A stretch of 64,000 bases of DNA from Agaricus subrufescens (lineage: Eukaryota; Basidiomycota; Agaricomycetes; Agaricales; Agaricaceae): contig CM057059.1 in assembly GCA_029945375.1 (NCBI GenBank), positions 992,001-1,056,000 on the forward strand, read 5' to 3'. This document shows positions 1 through 11,241 of this stretch, piece after piece. Positions within the stretch are counted from its first letter, which is position 1, and each line of letters opens with the position of its first letter. The notes beneath the pieces are model-generated. The model did not search any database, was not told the origin of the DNA, and saw only the letters and a program-made list of their open reading frames with translations. The position numbers and the translations under genes were made by a program.

Positions 1-1863
1 CCCGTTCTTCGCTACCACTACCATATACTTGTCTGCTGTCTCACTCAGGCCTTCTCCGGGCCCGTGGCCCATGGGAATGAAGGCTTGCTTTGTATATGGG
101 TGGCGTTCCAGCGCCGTGAGATTCACAGTCCCATCCGCCCCGATCTCTTCCAGTGGCTTGCAACGATATACGGATATTCCAGCTGTTGCCCCAGCATCTG
201 CCGGGTACGATGAAGACAACAGCGATAGCTTGTGGAACTTGCTTGCCGTGCCGTCGTTAGCAGACGTAATTTGCGTACCTTTCGGCTTCGCATTGTGGTC
301 ACCGTAAGCCTGAAGGACCTGGCCAAATGATGCGAAAGCTTCTGGAGTCAATGGGAGTACAGGAAGCGTAGCTATCTCGGTTGATTTTAGCCGCGGCGAA
401 TGCAAAGCTTCGGGAGCGGCCGATAGGTTGGCGTTTATAGCTCCTACGGGTGGTTCAACCATTGCTGCTGGTGTGTCAGTTTGCCGCCCAGTGATTCGTA
501 CGCGCTTCAGTCCCCCATCGGGGTGTATTGTAACCCTCACATGAGTAAACTTCCTGTCTTCCACATTTTCTAGCTGGAAGTAGTGCTGCCTGTGAGGACC
601 CAGCTTAGTTCTGGGTAGGATCAGTATCCACTTCAATTCCTCATCCTGCTGCGCCTTCCAATCAATATCATGATCGCTAAATAATGCATGTAGTTCACAG
701 CTTTCCGGGAAGTTGCCCTTGAAATGTGCTGTATCGATTTCTACGTGCTCAAGATAGCCCGCTGCCCCCCTGCAAATCAATGGTCATGAATACACGCTTA
801 AACTGATGAATCACTAGCACACACAATTTGATAATCACCCAGTCCTTGTGGCCTTTGGCTCTGGTGCGCTTTGTCTCCCAACCATCACCCATATTCTTTC
901 CGCGCCCTGGAAGAATGAGGTTAGCACCAACTCCGAAATGCTGGTCAGACACAAAGTCCACGCGGCCGCCTGCAAATACATGTGCCAAATCAAATGACTT
1001 ATCCGATGGGTGTACAGGCGTTACATGACCGTAGACACGGAAGCGAGCCTGGAGTCAAACGTTGAGTCTAACACCTGTTGAGTATATTGTACCAACTCAC
1101 AATACCTCCGTCAGGGTACATATTTAATTTCACATAATTGACTCTCTTCGTCTGCGTGATAGAGAAAAGGTGGCGAGAACTAGGCCCTAGGGGTGTCCTA
1201 GGAAGAATCTCATCCCACTAGGAGGTCCGTGAGCTATGTGTGCAGCGAATTGAACGCAGAAGCACCTACACGAGAATCTTTATGTTGTGGATCGCCATCT
1301 GCAGCATACAATGCTTCTACGGAAACTTCTGGGGCCTCGTTTCCTGATCACACGAGTCAAACCCTGAGCCGAACAGGTGGTGTAGGTCGAGAACACCTAC
1401 CGTTGAAGTTTGATGTATCGATATCGAAACCTACGACGGTGCCAGGAGCACCTAACTCAATAATGCACCTACGTGACGGGGTTCGGCCACGGACGCTGAG
1501 GACTTGCAAATGATCACTTACCAATCATAATTCTGATTGTGACGGCGAGTTTCCCAGCCGCTGTACAGTGCACCGTTCGGTCCAAACTGCCCTTTCATGC
1601 TAGGAGCAGGCTAATCGTATCAAATCTGTGAGCGCAGTCTGCTAAAACTAAGTTGGTACATACCTCGACTAACAGCAGATGGAAAGCTTCAGCGAAGAAC
1701 TCATCGGAAACAGCGACGATACGACCACCAAGGGCGACGCTCGAAAGCTCTTTACCATGTGTCAGGTCACACGAGTGGATGGGCGCAAACGGAGGACCTT
1801 CTCACCTGTCGTGGACGAGAGGATCTTAGAAAACTGGTCGAGGGAAATAGGTTTGGGGATCAT
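1..1863 (-). CDS. Allantoicase fused to ureidoglycolate lyase (3' end outside window)
   Basis: Enzyme of purine-nitrogen use: allantoicase splits allantoate into ureidoglycolate and urea, and ureidoglycolate lyase splits the product into glyoxylate and urea. The ATG at 1863 opens [11 protein letters not shown]. At least six exons, joined by 50-90 base introns, give both allantoicase repeats. Repeat 1 shows [46 protein letters not shown] and DGGIARFRVYG. Repeat 2 shows [34 protein letters not shown] and [11 protein letters not shown]. The reading frame then continues without a stop, from about 390 down to 1, into a ureidoglycolate lyase domain ([37 protein letters not shown]). The coding sequence is cut by the window edge, so the end of the lyase is not seen. 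A comparable fusion is, to my knowledge, described in Cryptococcus (DAL2,3,3). The two activities being in one polypeptide is seen directly; activity is inferred. Confidence 0.9.
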
Positions 1864-3525
1864 GAGGAGATGTCTGTGAAGTAGCCTGCGATTGCAAGTT
1901 GTCTTCCGGCTCGGTAGCAAGAACCAAGAGGTTACCAATAACCCGAGTGGCCCTAAAGAGGCCCTCTATAACTTATGAGTCCCCCACACGTGGCGATGTA
2001 ATGTACTAGAAGCCGATTCTCCTCGATCCCTCGCCCCGGCCCTACCCTTCCGATTAGATCTTACATAATCACAGCCTTGCATCTCGCGGGATATTGTTGA
2101 CTACAGGTCAGCAGGCCGTCAGAAGCGTACTTGCACCACAATTCGTCGATATCACAAAATGGAAAGGTATGCAGATGTCAGATGTGCGCAACTTGAGAGC
2201 ACCTCGTTTCCATCGTGCTGGAGTAATGCCACGCAGTTGTGCATGTAAATAACGCTTGATATAGGACACTCAATGTTCCGTCCCACCTTGCCACGATTCA
2301 AAGGACCCGTTTTCACGGGACATCACATGGCCTATTGCTAGGTTTTCCCCCCTCGGACCGATATAACGTAGTGAGAGTAACAGGTGATACCACTATGACT
2401 ATTGCTACAGGCTAATGCCAAGCGGACGGATCAATTAAAGCCGCTACCTGGATTGGACATGGTTGAGAGGTATTCATTTGGGTGGCTGCCTGGTGGCTGC
2501 GACGGATTGAATGTTCCTGTACGAGAGACACCCAATCACCGACTGTTTTATAATAATAATTAATCCAATTGGAGCCGCCGGGGATGGCTCGGTGCTGGTA
2601 TGTCACAGCGCCGGCCGGGCCATAAATTATAAAGGTATAAATTACTCTCCTCATGATTGTTTTCGCCATTTGGACCCCCGATTGTACAGGTCCACAAGAC
2701 ATAAATAGGGGGCTACGCATATTCCAAGTTTTTTATAGAACAATCCTGAGATATTCGCGAAAAGGCTGATGGAATTGTCTACTACCTGTCAGACAAATGT
2801 AGTGTATCTGGTTTGTAAGTCACTTCCGCCGGTGGGCATATGTGTGTGTACAGTAGGCGCTCAGGAAGCAGCCAATGATCATCTGAGTACTTGACATCGT
2901 GTTTTTATGCATTGCACTCGTGTGTACTTTTGACTGTCTGATAACAACTCAGTAATTGTAAGACCCTCCATCAACACTCCAACCAATGATCTACTCTTAA
3001 CTCTGGTCCGTTATCTCCATGTCCGAGTGAGAGCGAAGTGAATAGAGGGGTGCCGACTAGAAAGCCTGTAGCCTGAAATGTTTGTTGGAGTGCAAACTAG
3101 CTATCGCGCGCCCGGGTCCAAGGGTAGTTGTACACATACACTATGTTCAAAAAATCTACCGGTATCGCAATATCTCCGAAGAAAGTTCCATTAAGCTATC
3201 CATGGTCCAACTTTGTCGGGTCAAAAGTACTGAGATTTCTCCAGTGGATATACAAGTCATTAGCGTGTCGCCTCGTCTACCTTAGCGATGGTGGCAAAGA
3301 TGAAACACAGGTACAACACTGAGTATAGCGACTATCTATGCTAAATTACCCTGAATTACATTTTATCATCCAATTAATACCATCTAATAACTCGGCCCTT
3401 TAACCTACTTCACCTCATGCTGCCGGTGCTAATCATCAGAACCCAATCAAAAAGCCGTGATGCAGGTTGAGTGCCGAGAACTATTATCTTTGGCTCTTGA
3501 CATTTGATAGTTCACGGCACTGTCA
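1864..3525. other. Intergenic, 1.66 kb, no gene recognised
   Basis: This stretch lies upstream of the allantoicase gene and downstream of the F-box gene. The short open frames in it lack codon bias and family motifs. It should hold the promoter of the allantoicase fusion. Isolated GATA-type cores occur (for example TGATAA near 2940 and TTATCT near 3012), but they are more than 1 kb from the start codon, so I do not claim nitrogen-regulator sites. No repeat or transposon remnant was recognised. Confidence 0.5.
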
Positions 3526-4941
3526 TCAATAATGCTGCGGCAAGATAACTTCTAACCCCTCACCCTGTAATTCCTTCAATCGCCTCATATCTTCCACATG
3601 GTCCGCCGGTAGCTCAACCTCCACGAGTTTCAGGCGCGCAACCTTCCCATTATGACAGTCCCAACGTGATTCAACCATATCAGCAACTGTACCATCCGGC
3701 GATAAAAGGCAATTCCCCCTGATCGTCAACTTGTCAAGGAAAGGCAATGAATAAAACTGGTGCGGAACGCCACTCGTGTAGAATTGACCAGATGAGGTGG
3801 CTCCGAACGCACAAGTTTGGCCTCGCAGGACCGGAAAAGTCAACAGACGGAGAGCCTCCTGGGTCACAAAAGGATCCCATGTCCAATCTCTGGTATCGTC
3901 CACAATGAGCTCAGCGAGAGCCTGCAAGCCCACGTGCTGTATACAAGCCAAAAATTCCAAGCTGTTCATGCCGGTGTCATGAATCTCCAGCCGGCGGATG
4001 CGGCAGCTTGACCGAATGAGGAAAGCATCAAACTGTTCCTGGGCCCAACCATATTGTTCAAGCGGACCCCTCACAAAGATAGTGAGGTCCACGAGTTGTG
4101 GAAGAGTAAGTTGCTCAAAGAAACAAGCGAGAGATTCAGAAGCAAGGTTGATTGAAAGGGTGCGCAGTTTCGAAAGGCCTGATGGATGGCATAGGACCGA
4201 GCCCCGAGCTGCGTCAACTTTCATGTGGCACGTCTCGAGACCAGGAGACATATTCAGGATATGGAGAGCTGTTCCAACGGCAGGGACATAGTCCAAGCAG
4301 AGGTGAACAAGCTGCGGCCATGGAATTGGAATGGGACTACCACCAAAAAGGTCAAGGTCTGGGATACGCGACACATGAAGACTTTCTAGTCGTGGTGCAT
4401 GGTGCAGAACGGTGAACAAGTCTTTTTCCTGTTCTGGGTATAGTTGTGACGCGTGTAAGCGGAATTTATGGAGTTGAAGGCCAGCTTGTTCATCTAAGGC
4501 GAACGATTGGTGGTCGCTGTAGCCGTGAATCTCCAAGTGAATGTCACCCCACCGCGAAATATGTCGTTTAAAAAGGCGAAGAATATGACCTGTTACGACG
4601 CAGTTTGCAGGACATTCGTTTTGTTGATACAATGCGAGATTCAGGGGAAGGGCTCCGGATCGGTATAACCATAATGAAACCAGATCCGGTGCAGGGACCG
4701 CGACACCTAAGCGGACGATCACGGACATGGTCGCCCAAAGATGGGGTGAAGAGATTGCGACAGTGCGCCACTGTTTGCAAACATTGCAAAGTAGTAAAGG
4801 AGCGTTTTTGGGGCTAGCGAACAACTCTTGGCACCAGAAACCAGGGAGTGCGTGAATGCTGGACGGGTTGGGTAGGCATTGGAAAAAGATTTCCTGCAGA
4901 ATTTCGACAGGTAGATTGCTGAGGGGGGAGTATTGGTCCAT
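3526..4941 (-). CDS. F-box domain protein with leucine-rich C-terminal part
   Basis: Single-exon gene of 471 residues from an ATG at 4941. The N-terminus (LSNLPVEILQEIFFQCLPNP, then LLLCNVCKQWRTVAISSPHLW, about residues 6-70) is a typical agaricomycete F-box, the segment that binds Skp1 in SCF ubiquitin ligases. The remainder alternates hydrophobic, leucine-rich segments such as LRTLSINL and LVDLTIFV, as in the degenerate leucine-rich domains of this large and fast-evolving family. The substrate cannot be told from the sequence. Mushrooms carry very many such genes, often present or absent between strains, so orthology to a named protein is not implied. No intron is needed and codon use is even throughout. 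Confidence 0.85.
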   Translation of the reverse strand: MDQYSPLSNLPVEILQEIFFQCLPNPSSIHALPGFWCQELFASPKNAPLLLCNVCKQWRTVAISSPHLWATMSVIVRLGVAVPAPDLVSLWLYRSGALPLNLALYQQNECPANCVVTGHILRLFKRHISRWGDIHLEIHGYSDHQSFALDEQAGLQLHKFRLHASQLYPEQEKDLFTVLHHAPRLESLHVSRIPDLDLFGGSPIPIPWPQLVHLCLDYVPAVGTALHILNMSPGLETCHMKVDAARGSVLCHPSGLSKLRTLSINLASESLACFFEQLTLPQLVDLTIFVRGPLEQYGWAQEQFDAFLIRSSCRIRRLEIHDTGMNSLEFLACIQHVGLQALAELIVDDTRDWTWDPFVTQEALRLLTFPVLRGQTCAFGATSSGQFYTSGVPHQFYSLPFLDKLTIRGNCLLSPDGTVADMVESRWDCHNGKVARLKLVEVELPADHVEDMRRLKELQGEGLEVILPQHY

Positions 4942-5390
4942 GACCGTGGATACGAAACGTGAAAAAGGAATAATGATGAGCTGGGCAACCTATATGCTGC
5001 CCTTTGGTCGCCGGTAAGCTTGCAATCATTGCGCGGTGCGGTAGAGGGGAAAAATTTCGGTACGTAAAGCGAACAATTTGGCATGCAACATGTAGTCAAT
5101 GGAATCGACTGCTGAGCGAAGCACGTAAGAGGGTCTCGGCTTAACGTTAATTACCAGGAGATCCACCAGAAGCGAGATCACAGTGGAGACTCAAGCTGGA
5201 AGTTTACGAACAACGAGTATGCAACATGTCAGTGCCTAGACGATAAGGAAGGATAAGCTGGAATGACGTAGGGACCAACGAGCTGATCACACCCGCCCTT
5301 TGAGATACCACTCTGGCGGTGTGCCAGTCGGTCCGGGCACTGAGAGCAGGCATATGATTTGGGCAACGGACGTGGCGCGTGCAGACCAAT
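4942..5390. other. Intergenic, promoter region of the F-box gene
   Basis: 449 bases between the stop of the methyltransferase gene and the start of the F-box gene, both on the minus strand. Overlapping short frames show no family motif. I see no repeat or RNA gene. Confidence 0.5.
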
Positions 5391-6278
5391 TCACAGGCGA
5401 CCGAAAATGGCTCGTTCGACGCCCCAGGGGTCGGTCCAAATTTGGGTGTGTCGTACCCTCCCGGTGGTCCGGATCAATGCCTCAACAGCCTTAGACTGCC
5501 CGCGTCCAACCTCAAGCGCTACGACCCCATCGGGACTGAGAAACCCTTCGCGCGCGATAAGGCGGGCTATTGCCTCATAGAACTCGAGGCCGGAAGGGCC
5601 GCCAAAAAGAGCTCTAGGGTCCTCGAAATCGGATACGGAACGGGGTAATTTTACGAAGTCGTTCCATGGTATATATGGTGGGTTGGATGTGATGATATTG
5701 AAAGGGGGTTTGATGGGGGATATGTCCTGGACAAAGTTTGGGGACAGCAAATTTGCGAGCGTTGTCTGAAAAGTGTTCTGTGGATGTGCCCCGTCAGAGG
5801 CTGACGGGATACCTGAGAGTAGCGCGTTGTCCTTCGCTAGGCGGATTGCATGCGTCGAGATGTCAATGCCATGGGCGTGTAAGCTACCTTGTGGCCAGAG
5901 GTGACAGAGGAGGAGGGGGATGCAGCCAGTGCCAGTGCCAAGGTCCAGCAGCGAAAGGGGCGTTTGAGCGGTCGGGCGGAGTGTTTCTGAGAGCCTAATG
6001 ACCCAGTTTTCGGTCTCAGGACGAGGGATGAGGACAGGGGGGCGGACCAGGAGATTAAGCGGGCCAAATGGCTGGGTTCCTGTTCGGACGACGGATGAGA
6101 AGAGGCAGCGAGGGCGGGGAGCGGGAGACGCACCAAGGATGTACTGGAGGGGCTCGCCGCAACAACGGCGGCGGACCATGTCGGGAAGGGCGGCGGGGTC
6201 GGGGGCGGCGCGCCTCATCCATTTCCACTCGAGCGCAGCCTGCCGCTTGCCCAGGTGTGTGGTAAGGCTGGCGAGCAT
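5391..6278 (-). CDS. HemK/PrmC-family glutamine N5-methyltransferase (Mtq1-like)
   Basis: Single-exon gene of about 295 residues. The frame is open above 6278, but the first ATG is at 6278 (MLASLTTHLGKRQAALEW), so I start it there. PrmC/HemK enzymes use S-adenosylmethionine to methylate the glutamine of the GGQ motif in class 1 release factors. The SAM-binding glycine motif DLGTGTGCIPLLL, the catalytic NPPY signature in ITSNPPYIPWNDF, and the PrmC-specific LFGGPSGLEFYEAIARLIAR and EVGRGQSKAVEALI segments are all present in order. The N-terminal helical domain has the family's REPLQYILG-like element (CGEPLQYILG). A mitochondrial role like yeast Mtq1 is likely but is inferred; no clear presequence is seen from the chosen start. 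It shares a promoter of about 230 bases with the divergent ERT1-like gene. Confidence 0.88.
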   Translation of the reverse strand: MLASLTTHLGKRQAALEWKWMRRAAPDPAALPDMVRRRCCGEPLQYILGASPAPRPRCLFSSVVRTGTQPFGPLNLLVRPPVLIPRPETENWVIRLSETLRPTAQTPLSLLDLGTGTGCIPLLLCHLWPQGSLHAHGIDISTHAIRLAKDNALLSGIPSASDGAHPQNTFQTTLANLLSPNFVQDISPIKPPFNIITSNPPYIPWNDFVKLPRSVSDFEDPRALFGGPSGLEFYEAIARLIAREGFLSPDGVVALEVGRGQSKAVEALIRTTGRVRHTQIWTDPWGVERAIFGRL

Positions 6279-6508
6279 AAGGGGCGGCGTGACAGCCTCC
6301 GGGTGTGACAGTCTCAGGCCGAAATACTCGATTTGGAAAAATGCGGGAAAAAGCAAAGAAATAAAAGTGCGGCCGAGCTGATTTCTCGCTGTCTATTTGC
6401 CTGGGCCCGTCAATTTCTTGGTCTGCCCACCTCTGGCCCTCCCTCGCCACCGTGCCTCACCGCCAGCCACAACTCTGGCTACTCGCCCGCCGCAGCCGCC
6501 GCCCCTTC

Positions 6509-8609
6509 ATGTCTACTGTCTACGCCGTCGCTCCTAGGCCCGCGACCCTCGCGGTACCTCTTTCGTCGTCCCCCGCCTACGTCAATCCTGCGCAGATGCA
6601 GGCTGCTCAGGCCGGCCCTTCGTCGCAGTCTTCTCCTGCCAAAAAGAACGGCTCAGATGCTGCACCCCCCTCAAAGCGCCGGCGCACAGATACTCCCGAG
6701 GATACTGCTGCAGATTCCCCTGGCCACCAGCCTCGAAAAGCTCGGGACGGACCAAAGAAAAAGAAAGCCAATCGTGCCTGCTTTCATTGCCAGAAAGCAC
6801 ATTTGACGTGCGATGACTGCAAGTACTCTTCACATACAGCTGAGGTCCCACCGCTTAGCTCGTTCCGTCTCTCTAGCCCGGCCCTGCCAGCGCTGTGTCA
6901 AACGTGGCATTGGTAACAATTGCACCGAAGGTCACCGCAAGAAGGCCAAATACCTCTTGGATGACGATGAGCTCGGTGCGTTTTTGTCATCTTCACTCCA
7001 TCATCAAGCTTCTTCGATCCGTCTAATCACGTGGTCTGCACAGAGGCTCTCAAGCGAAATAAAACTACAAGAAGTTCTCCGGACAGTAAACCTGAATCTA
7101 CGGCACCTGCTCCCTCAGGTTAGTTGTCGTCGTTCTCATTTCTAACGTACATCATCCATCATCTTATCTAATACCATCACAGCTACCCCTGCAGATACAT
7201 TTCCACCGGCGGATTCGCTGTTGGCGTCTCCCTTTGACCCGAGTTTTTCTTTCGGCTCAGAGGCCGCTAACCTCGAGTATTCAATTCTTTCGGCCATCTT
7301 GGGGAATCCCAGCCCGCCGGAATCGACAATGTCGCCCCCTCCGCCCCCGTCCTCATATCCCTCTTGGTCGTCTGCCACGGACACTATTGACCTTTTGACC
7401 TCTCCTCGACTAGATGCGGCTCATACTTCATTTAGTTCAACGTGAGTTATGTCGTCAGTTGGGGCTTTCACCAATACTGACTTAGCCATCTTCAGTAACT
7501 CCACAAATTTTCTCGCGTATCCCTACACGCCGTCACAGCGACCTGAGGAGTCGTCTGAGCTGTCATATCCTCTTCATCCTCTTCAACCGCGGTATCCTTT
7601 AGATTCCCGGCCCAAGTCTCCTATACTCACTGCTCTCGGCTACGACTCTCTATTATCGTCTACGAATTCTTCTGCATCACCGCACTCAATAGCGGTCCCC
7701 TCTAACGCAACCGACCCGCTCCAACCTCCGCCTCGCGATTCGCAGATCCAGAACATCATTGATCGTGTGACCACACCTTACGATTACACCGAAGGCTATC
7801 ACTTTCTCATGAAACATCTGCCTACGCGGTATGTGACCTCATATGAACATCATACATACAAGTTCGCAACTGATGCGCTCCTCCTTGGTGTGTTTTATTT
7901 ACGGCTTTGCTCTCCTTCCATCTCGTCCTTCACACGAACGTGGCCGCTATCGACTCAAAAATAGATTTGAGAAGAATGATATCCTCCGGATTGTGCGGGC
8001 GTTAGCAATATACCGCCCGTCACTTATTGCACTTCAGATGCCGCTGTCGCTTGATGATGAGATTTTCGTCGAGAAATGCTTCCAGCGGTCCCTCTTGGTG
8101 AGTACCTGACGATCAAGCGCCTAAAGAGTTTATTGATGTTATTTCTATAGGAGCTTGAAAAGCTGATATCTTTCAGTGGCACGCCAACAGTAGTATGGCG
8201 GCGCACAGGGGAAATATGCCTCGTTGCAGCGGAATTCTGTATGCTGACAGAATGGCCCATGGAGGATCTTGTCGGCAAAAAGAAATTTATTTATGAAGTG
8301 TGTTTAAGCTGTCTTTATTATCATCCAGTGCCAGCCTCTCAACTGTCCTCCCAGCTCTTTGAAAACCAATCTGTCGTTGAGTATTGGGAAAATTTTGCAA
8401 GTCATGCATTTGAAAATACTACTCGCTCGCTTTATTCGCATTGTGTACTCCTGAAACCCTCTGGAGCCCCAGTGCCCACCACTTTTTGCTTCTCCATAAA
8501 GCGAGATTTGTTTGATCTACCTAGTATGGTAATCGGTGAGGGACTGCTGTTTCATCGCCAGTATCTTGGAATTAACTGTGTTGTAGGCCAGTGGTTACCT
8601 TTACTTTGA
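6509..8609 (+). CDS. Zn2Cys6 transcription factor, ERT1/AcuK-like
   Basis: Fungal zinc-cluster regulator of the AcuK/ERT1 type, a family that controls gluconeogenesis and respiratory/fermentative genes. Start is the ATG at 6509 (MSTVYAVAPRP). After a basic stretch (KRRRTD, KKKKAN), the cluster reads ACFHCQKAHLTCDDSRPCQR and continues CVKRGIGNNCTEGHRKKAKYL, the conserved signature of this family. The cluster is interrupted by an intron at 6819-6876 with a GC donor. Later exons give the family blocks FGSEAANLEYSILSAILG and YDYTEGYHFLMKHLPTRFEK, then a PAS-like region (SLIALQMPLSLDDEIFVEKC, SGTPTVVWRRTGEICLVAAE). The protein ends SMVIGQWLPLL. There are about nine exons. Introns are supported because joining them keeps the known family sequence in frame. 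Target genes are inferred only; 2-methylcitrate dehydratase, PEX5 and the lipase elsewhere in the window are compatible with related carbon use. Confidence 0.9.
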
Positions 8610-9730
8610 ACTTGGAGCTTAAGGACCTGAATTACGTTATTCATGACTCTAATATGTCATCTCTTTCTTTTTGGCATCTACCGCATTCTCATTTTTTAGC
8701 ATTTTTCCATTTATCACGCCGACTCCAACAAAAACGCCTTACGTAGGGGGCTTGGTTTCCATAATATTTAGCCGGCTATTCTACTTCATCCATTGCATTG
8801 TTTTCTAAACGTTCACCTATAGTGACGATACCAGCCTTCCATCTAGGACCGGGATTACCTCTTCCGATCAGTGTCGGCCGGTTTTTTCTACGTCCACGTC
8901 TGTGGACATATATATCCTCCAAAGACTGTCGCTTGGTTTATGTCTCTTTCCGGTACGGTGTTTCTTTAGTGCTTTCTATTCAGTCTCGCCCTTTTTGATC
9001 CATTCGTCAGATGTATTACTTTGTAACCATTATTCATTACTCTGCATATCGTACCGCCTGTTCTCTGGTGCTACGACACCACGAATAAAAAAAAAAGGCA
9101 TTAGAGGACTACTTTTTTTTTCTTATCTAGGGATCGACATCATATGAAGTGCTCAATCTGCTCAAAGCCCAGAGAATGGCCCACGTTCCATGGAAGTGAT
9201 TAGGCATATCTGAGACGTCATAGCGGAAAAAAAAAAAACCACAAGGCACCAGAAACCCCTATGTCATCTTCCACTTGATCGTGTTCCGGCGATGTGACCT
9301 GTTCCTCCATTTCATATGAAAAAAGAGCAACCGCAAAATTTACGCTGGCCGACGATCCGAAAAGCCGTGGGTTATATGAAACCAAAGAAAGTCAACGCTC
9401 ACACACGGCTCTTCGCTACGAAGTACCCGTCTGATTACACGATTCTTGGAAATAAGCAGGTTATAATAGGTCTCTTCGGAGTAATCGATGAGCCGTATGT
9501 AGTCAGCAGCTTCCGAGGTCTTTTTCATCTGACCCCCTCTTGATCCGGATTTCCCGCATAAACACGCATAAAGTAGATTATCTGGTATGGGATACAAGAA
9601 GGGATTGGTAGGTGAAGTATAAAAAAAGAAAAGAAGGGGAAGACAAAGAAAAGTCCTGATCTGAACACACAAAGGGCGAAATGAATGAGGGGGAAGGTGT
9701 GTCTATTTAGGTCCTGTGTCGCCAGCGACT
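8610..9730. other. Intergenic between convergent genes, AT-rich
   Basis: About 1.1 kb between the 3' ends of the ERT1-like gene and the PRA1 gene. It contains T-rich and A-rich tracts (around 9088-9121 and 9225-9238), which fit 3' untranslated regions and terminators on both strands. The open frames at 9316-9543 and 9340-9672 lack family motifs. I see no gene here. Confidence 0.5.
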
Positions 9731-10653
9731 TTAGACAGTCTCTCCATCGATGGCGGCATATTCACTCTCGACACCCGGTTCCATGAGGCAAGCATGTCCC
9801 AGAATAAGAACGGCTGAGGCACCGACAATCCAGAAGATAGTACCGATGGGTGATGCAAGCCAAAGAAGTGGTAGGCCGATCACGAAAAGACCTAGATAGA
9901 GATGTTTTTGTGTAACTGTGTGTTCACCGAATTGAGTGGCATCGGGTGCTGTGGATGATGATAAGAAGTCAGTGTCTGCGTGGAAATTGTTGTGCGGCCA
10001 AATAGTAGGTTAAATTTAAACCGTTATGACGGGAAAGGCAAGTCAAGCGCGCAAGACGTTGATCATGACACGTAATATGGAGGCGGTGAAACATGGAAAA
10101 CAATATTCGACATACCGAATTTATTGATTAGGGCGAATCCACCGACGAGGAAAGCCATCGCGATGAGAAGAAGGTAATTTGTTAGGCTATTCGCGAATGA
10201 AGAGTCTCAGGATATGAGTGTCCTATGAACATGAAATGATTTAACGTACATGGCATACACCGCGAGGATTGCCATGATGAGGCCATAGTTCCCTGGAAGA
10301 CAGAAAGTTAACACAATGCACAGGTATATTTTCTTATGAACCACGAGGTCTGTAAATTCACCTGAAAAGTAGCGCGTGTTGTACGATATCCGCTGGAAAA
10401 AAAATGACGGGATAAATTAGGAAACTCTGGGCATGGTAACGCAATGAAGCGAACGCACAGAAGTAGCAGCATTGACATCTGCAGGTCTCGATATTCGTTG
10501 ATAGTCGAAAAATTCAACGGGGGCCCTCAATCCTGAGAGTCTAGTCTCCTGTTAAAGGGGTGTATGAGCCTCACATCATGACCGCCAAGTGTCCCGTAAA
10601 CAACCGACCCGAAGGGATTTGAGCTTGTCGAATATGCGTACGGCGTGTTCCAT
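9731..10653 (-). CDS. PRA1/Yip3 family prenylated Rab acceptor
   Basis: Small ER-Golgi membrane protein family that binds prenylated Rab GTPases and helps place them on membranes. The ATG at 10653 opens MEHAVRIFDKLKSLR. Six exons then join to give ETRLSGLRAPVEFFDYQRIS, RPADVNAATSRISYNTRYFS and GNYGLIMAILAVYAILTNYL. These are followed by FLVGGFALINKF, FGEHTVTQKHLYLGLFVIGL, PLLWLASPIGTIFWIVGASA and GHACLMEP, ending in DGETV. This matches the yeast Yip3 plan throughout: a cytosolic N-terminus, two hydrophobic hairpins each made of two membrane spans, and a short acidic tail. The introns are 45-75 bases. The first intron has a weaker GTCGGT donor; the alternative is a slightly different N-terminus. 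Its promoter abuts the divergent Cdc26-like gene. Confidence 0.88.
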
Positions 10654-10864
10654 AGTAGATATATAGCAATGAGCTAGTCGTACAAGGGGGGAAGGAGTGT
10701 GAATGTGTGGGTGCGCTGCTTGCTGTGCTCTGGGCTAAAGTACACTTTGCGCTAACCGCGGCGCAGTCCCTCCTTATTTGGCGCTTTGTTTACATCCTCC
10801 TACTCTTCCCTCACTCCCCGCAGCTCTCTTTGACACCGCAGCACCCTTATCGCAGCGGACACAC

Positions 10865-11195
10865 ATGATACGAAGGAACCCGACTCTCATTCCCATAAGC
10901 GATCTCGAGGTCCAGGACATCAGAGATGCATACAACAAACAAAAGGCAGAGCGCGAAAAGCAGGAAGAACTCTTGCGCAAAATCAAACAGTTCTCTCAAA
11001 GTCCTGAGCTTCTCAAAGGAGACCCACAAATGCTTGAATACCTGAACAAGGTGATGGTTACAAAGCAAAAGGAGAAGAAACAGGAGGATAAAGCGAAGCG
11101 GTTAGGTCTCGGTACGGGTAAGTGCCCATCTAATAACTCAGACTAGTACGCAAATTTGATGATTATATTTTATAGGAACTTCAAGCAAAAGCTGA
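10865..11195 (+). CDS. Small Cdc26-like anaphase-promoting complex subunit
   Basis: Two exons encode a protein of about 90 residues. It begins MIRRNPTLIPISDLEVQDIR, which fits the N-terminus shared by Cdc26/Hcn1 subunits of the anaphase-promoting complex (M-x-R-R-x-P-T followed by a hydrophobic/acidic stretch). In that family this short segment docks into the TPR lobes of Cdc16/Apc6. The rest is a charged helix rich in Lys, Glu and Gln (KQKAEREKQEELLRKIKQF) that can form a coiled coil. The intron near 11119-11175 leads to a short final exon ending GTSSKS. The identification rests on the first 15 or so residues, because the family is poorly conserved elsewhere. Its stop lies only 46 bases from the stop of PEX5 on the other strand. 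Confidence 0.6.
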
Positions 11196-11241
11196 ACTAC
11201 ACAAAGCAAATCTAAATCCACCGTCCACCTCCTAAATCGTC

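Noticed and set aside
6354..6356. Upstream start for the HemK-type methyltransferase
   Set aside because: The codon is TTG; the first ATG in frame is at 6278, and the protein from there has the full domain.
6452..6454. Upstream start for the ERT1-like factor
   Set aside because: The codon is GTG. The ATG at 6509 is the first usable start.
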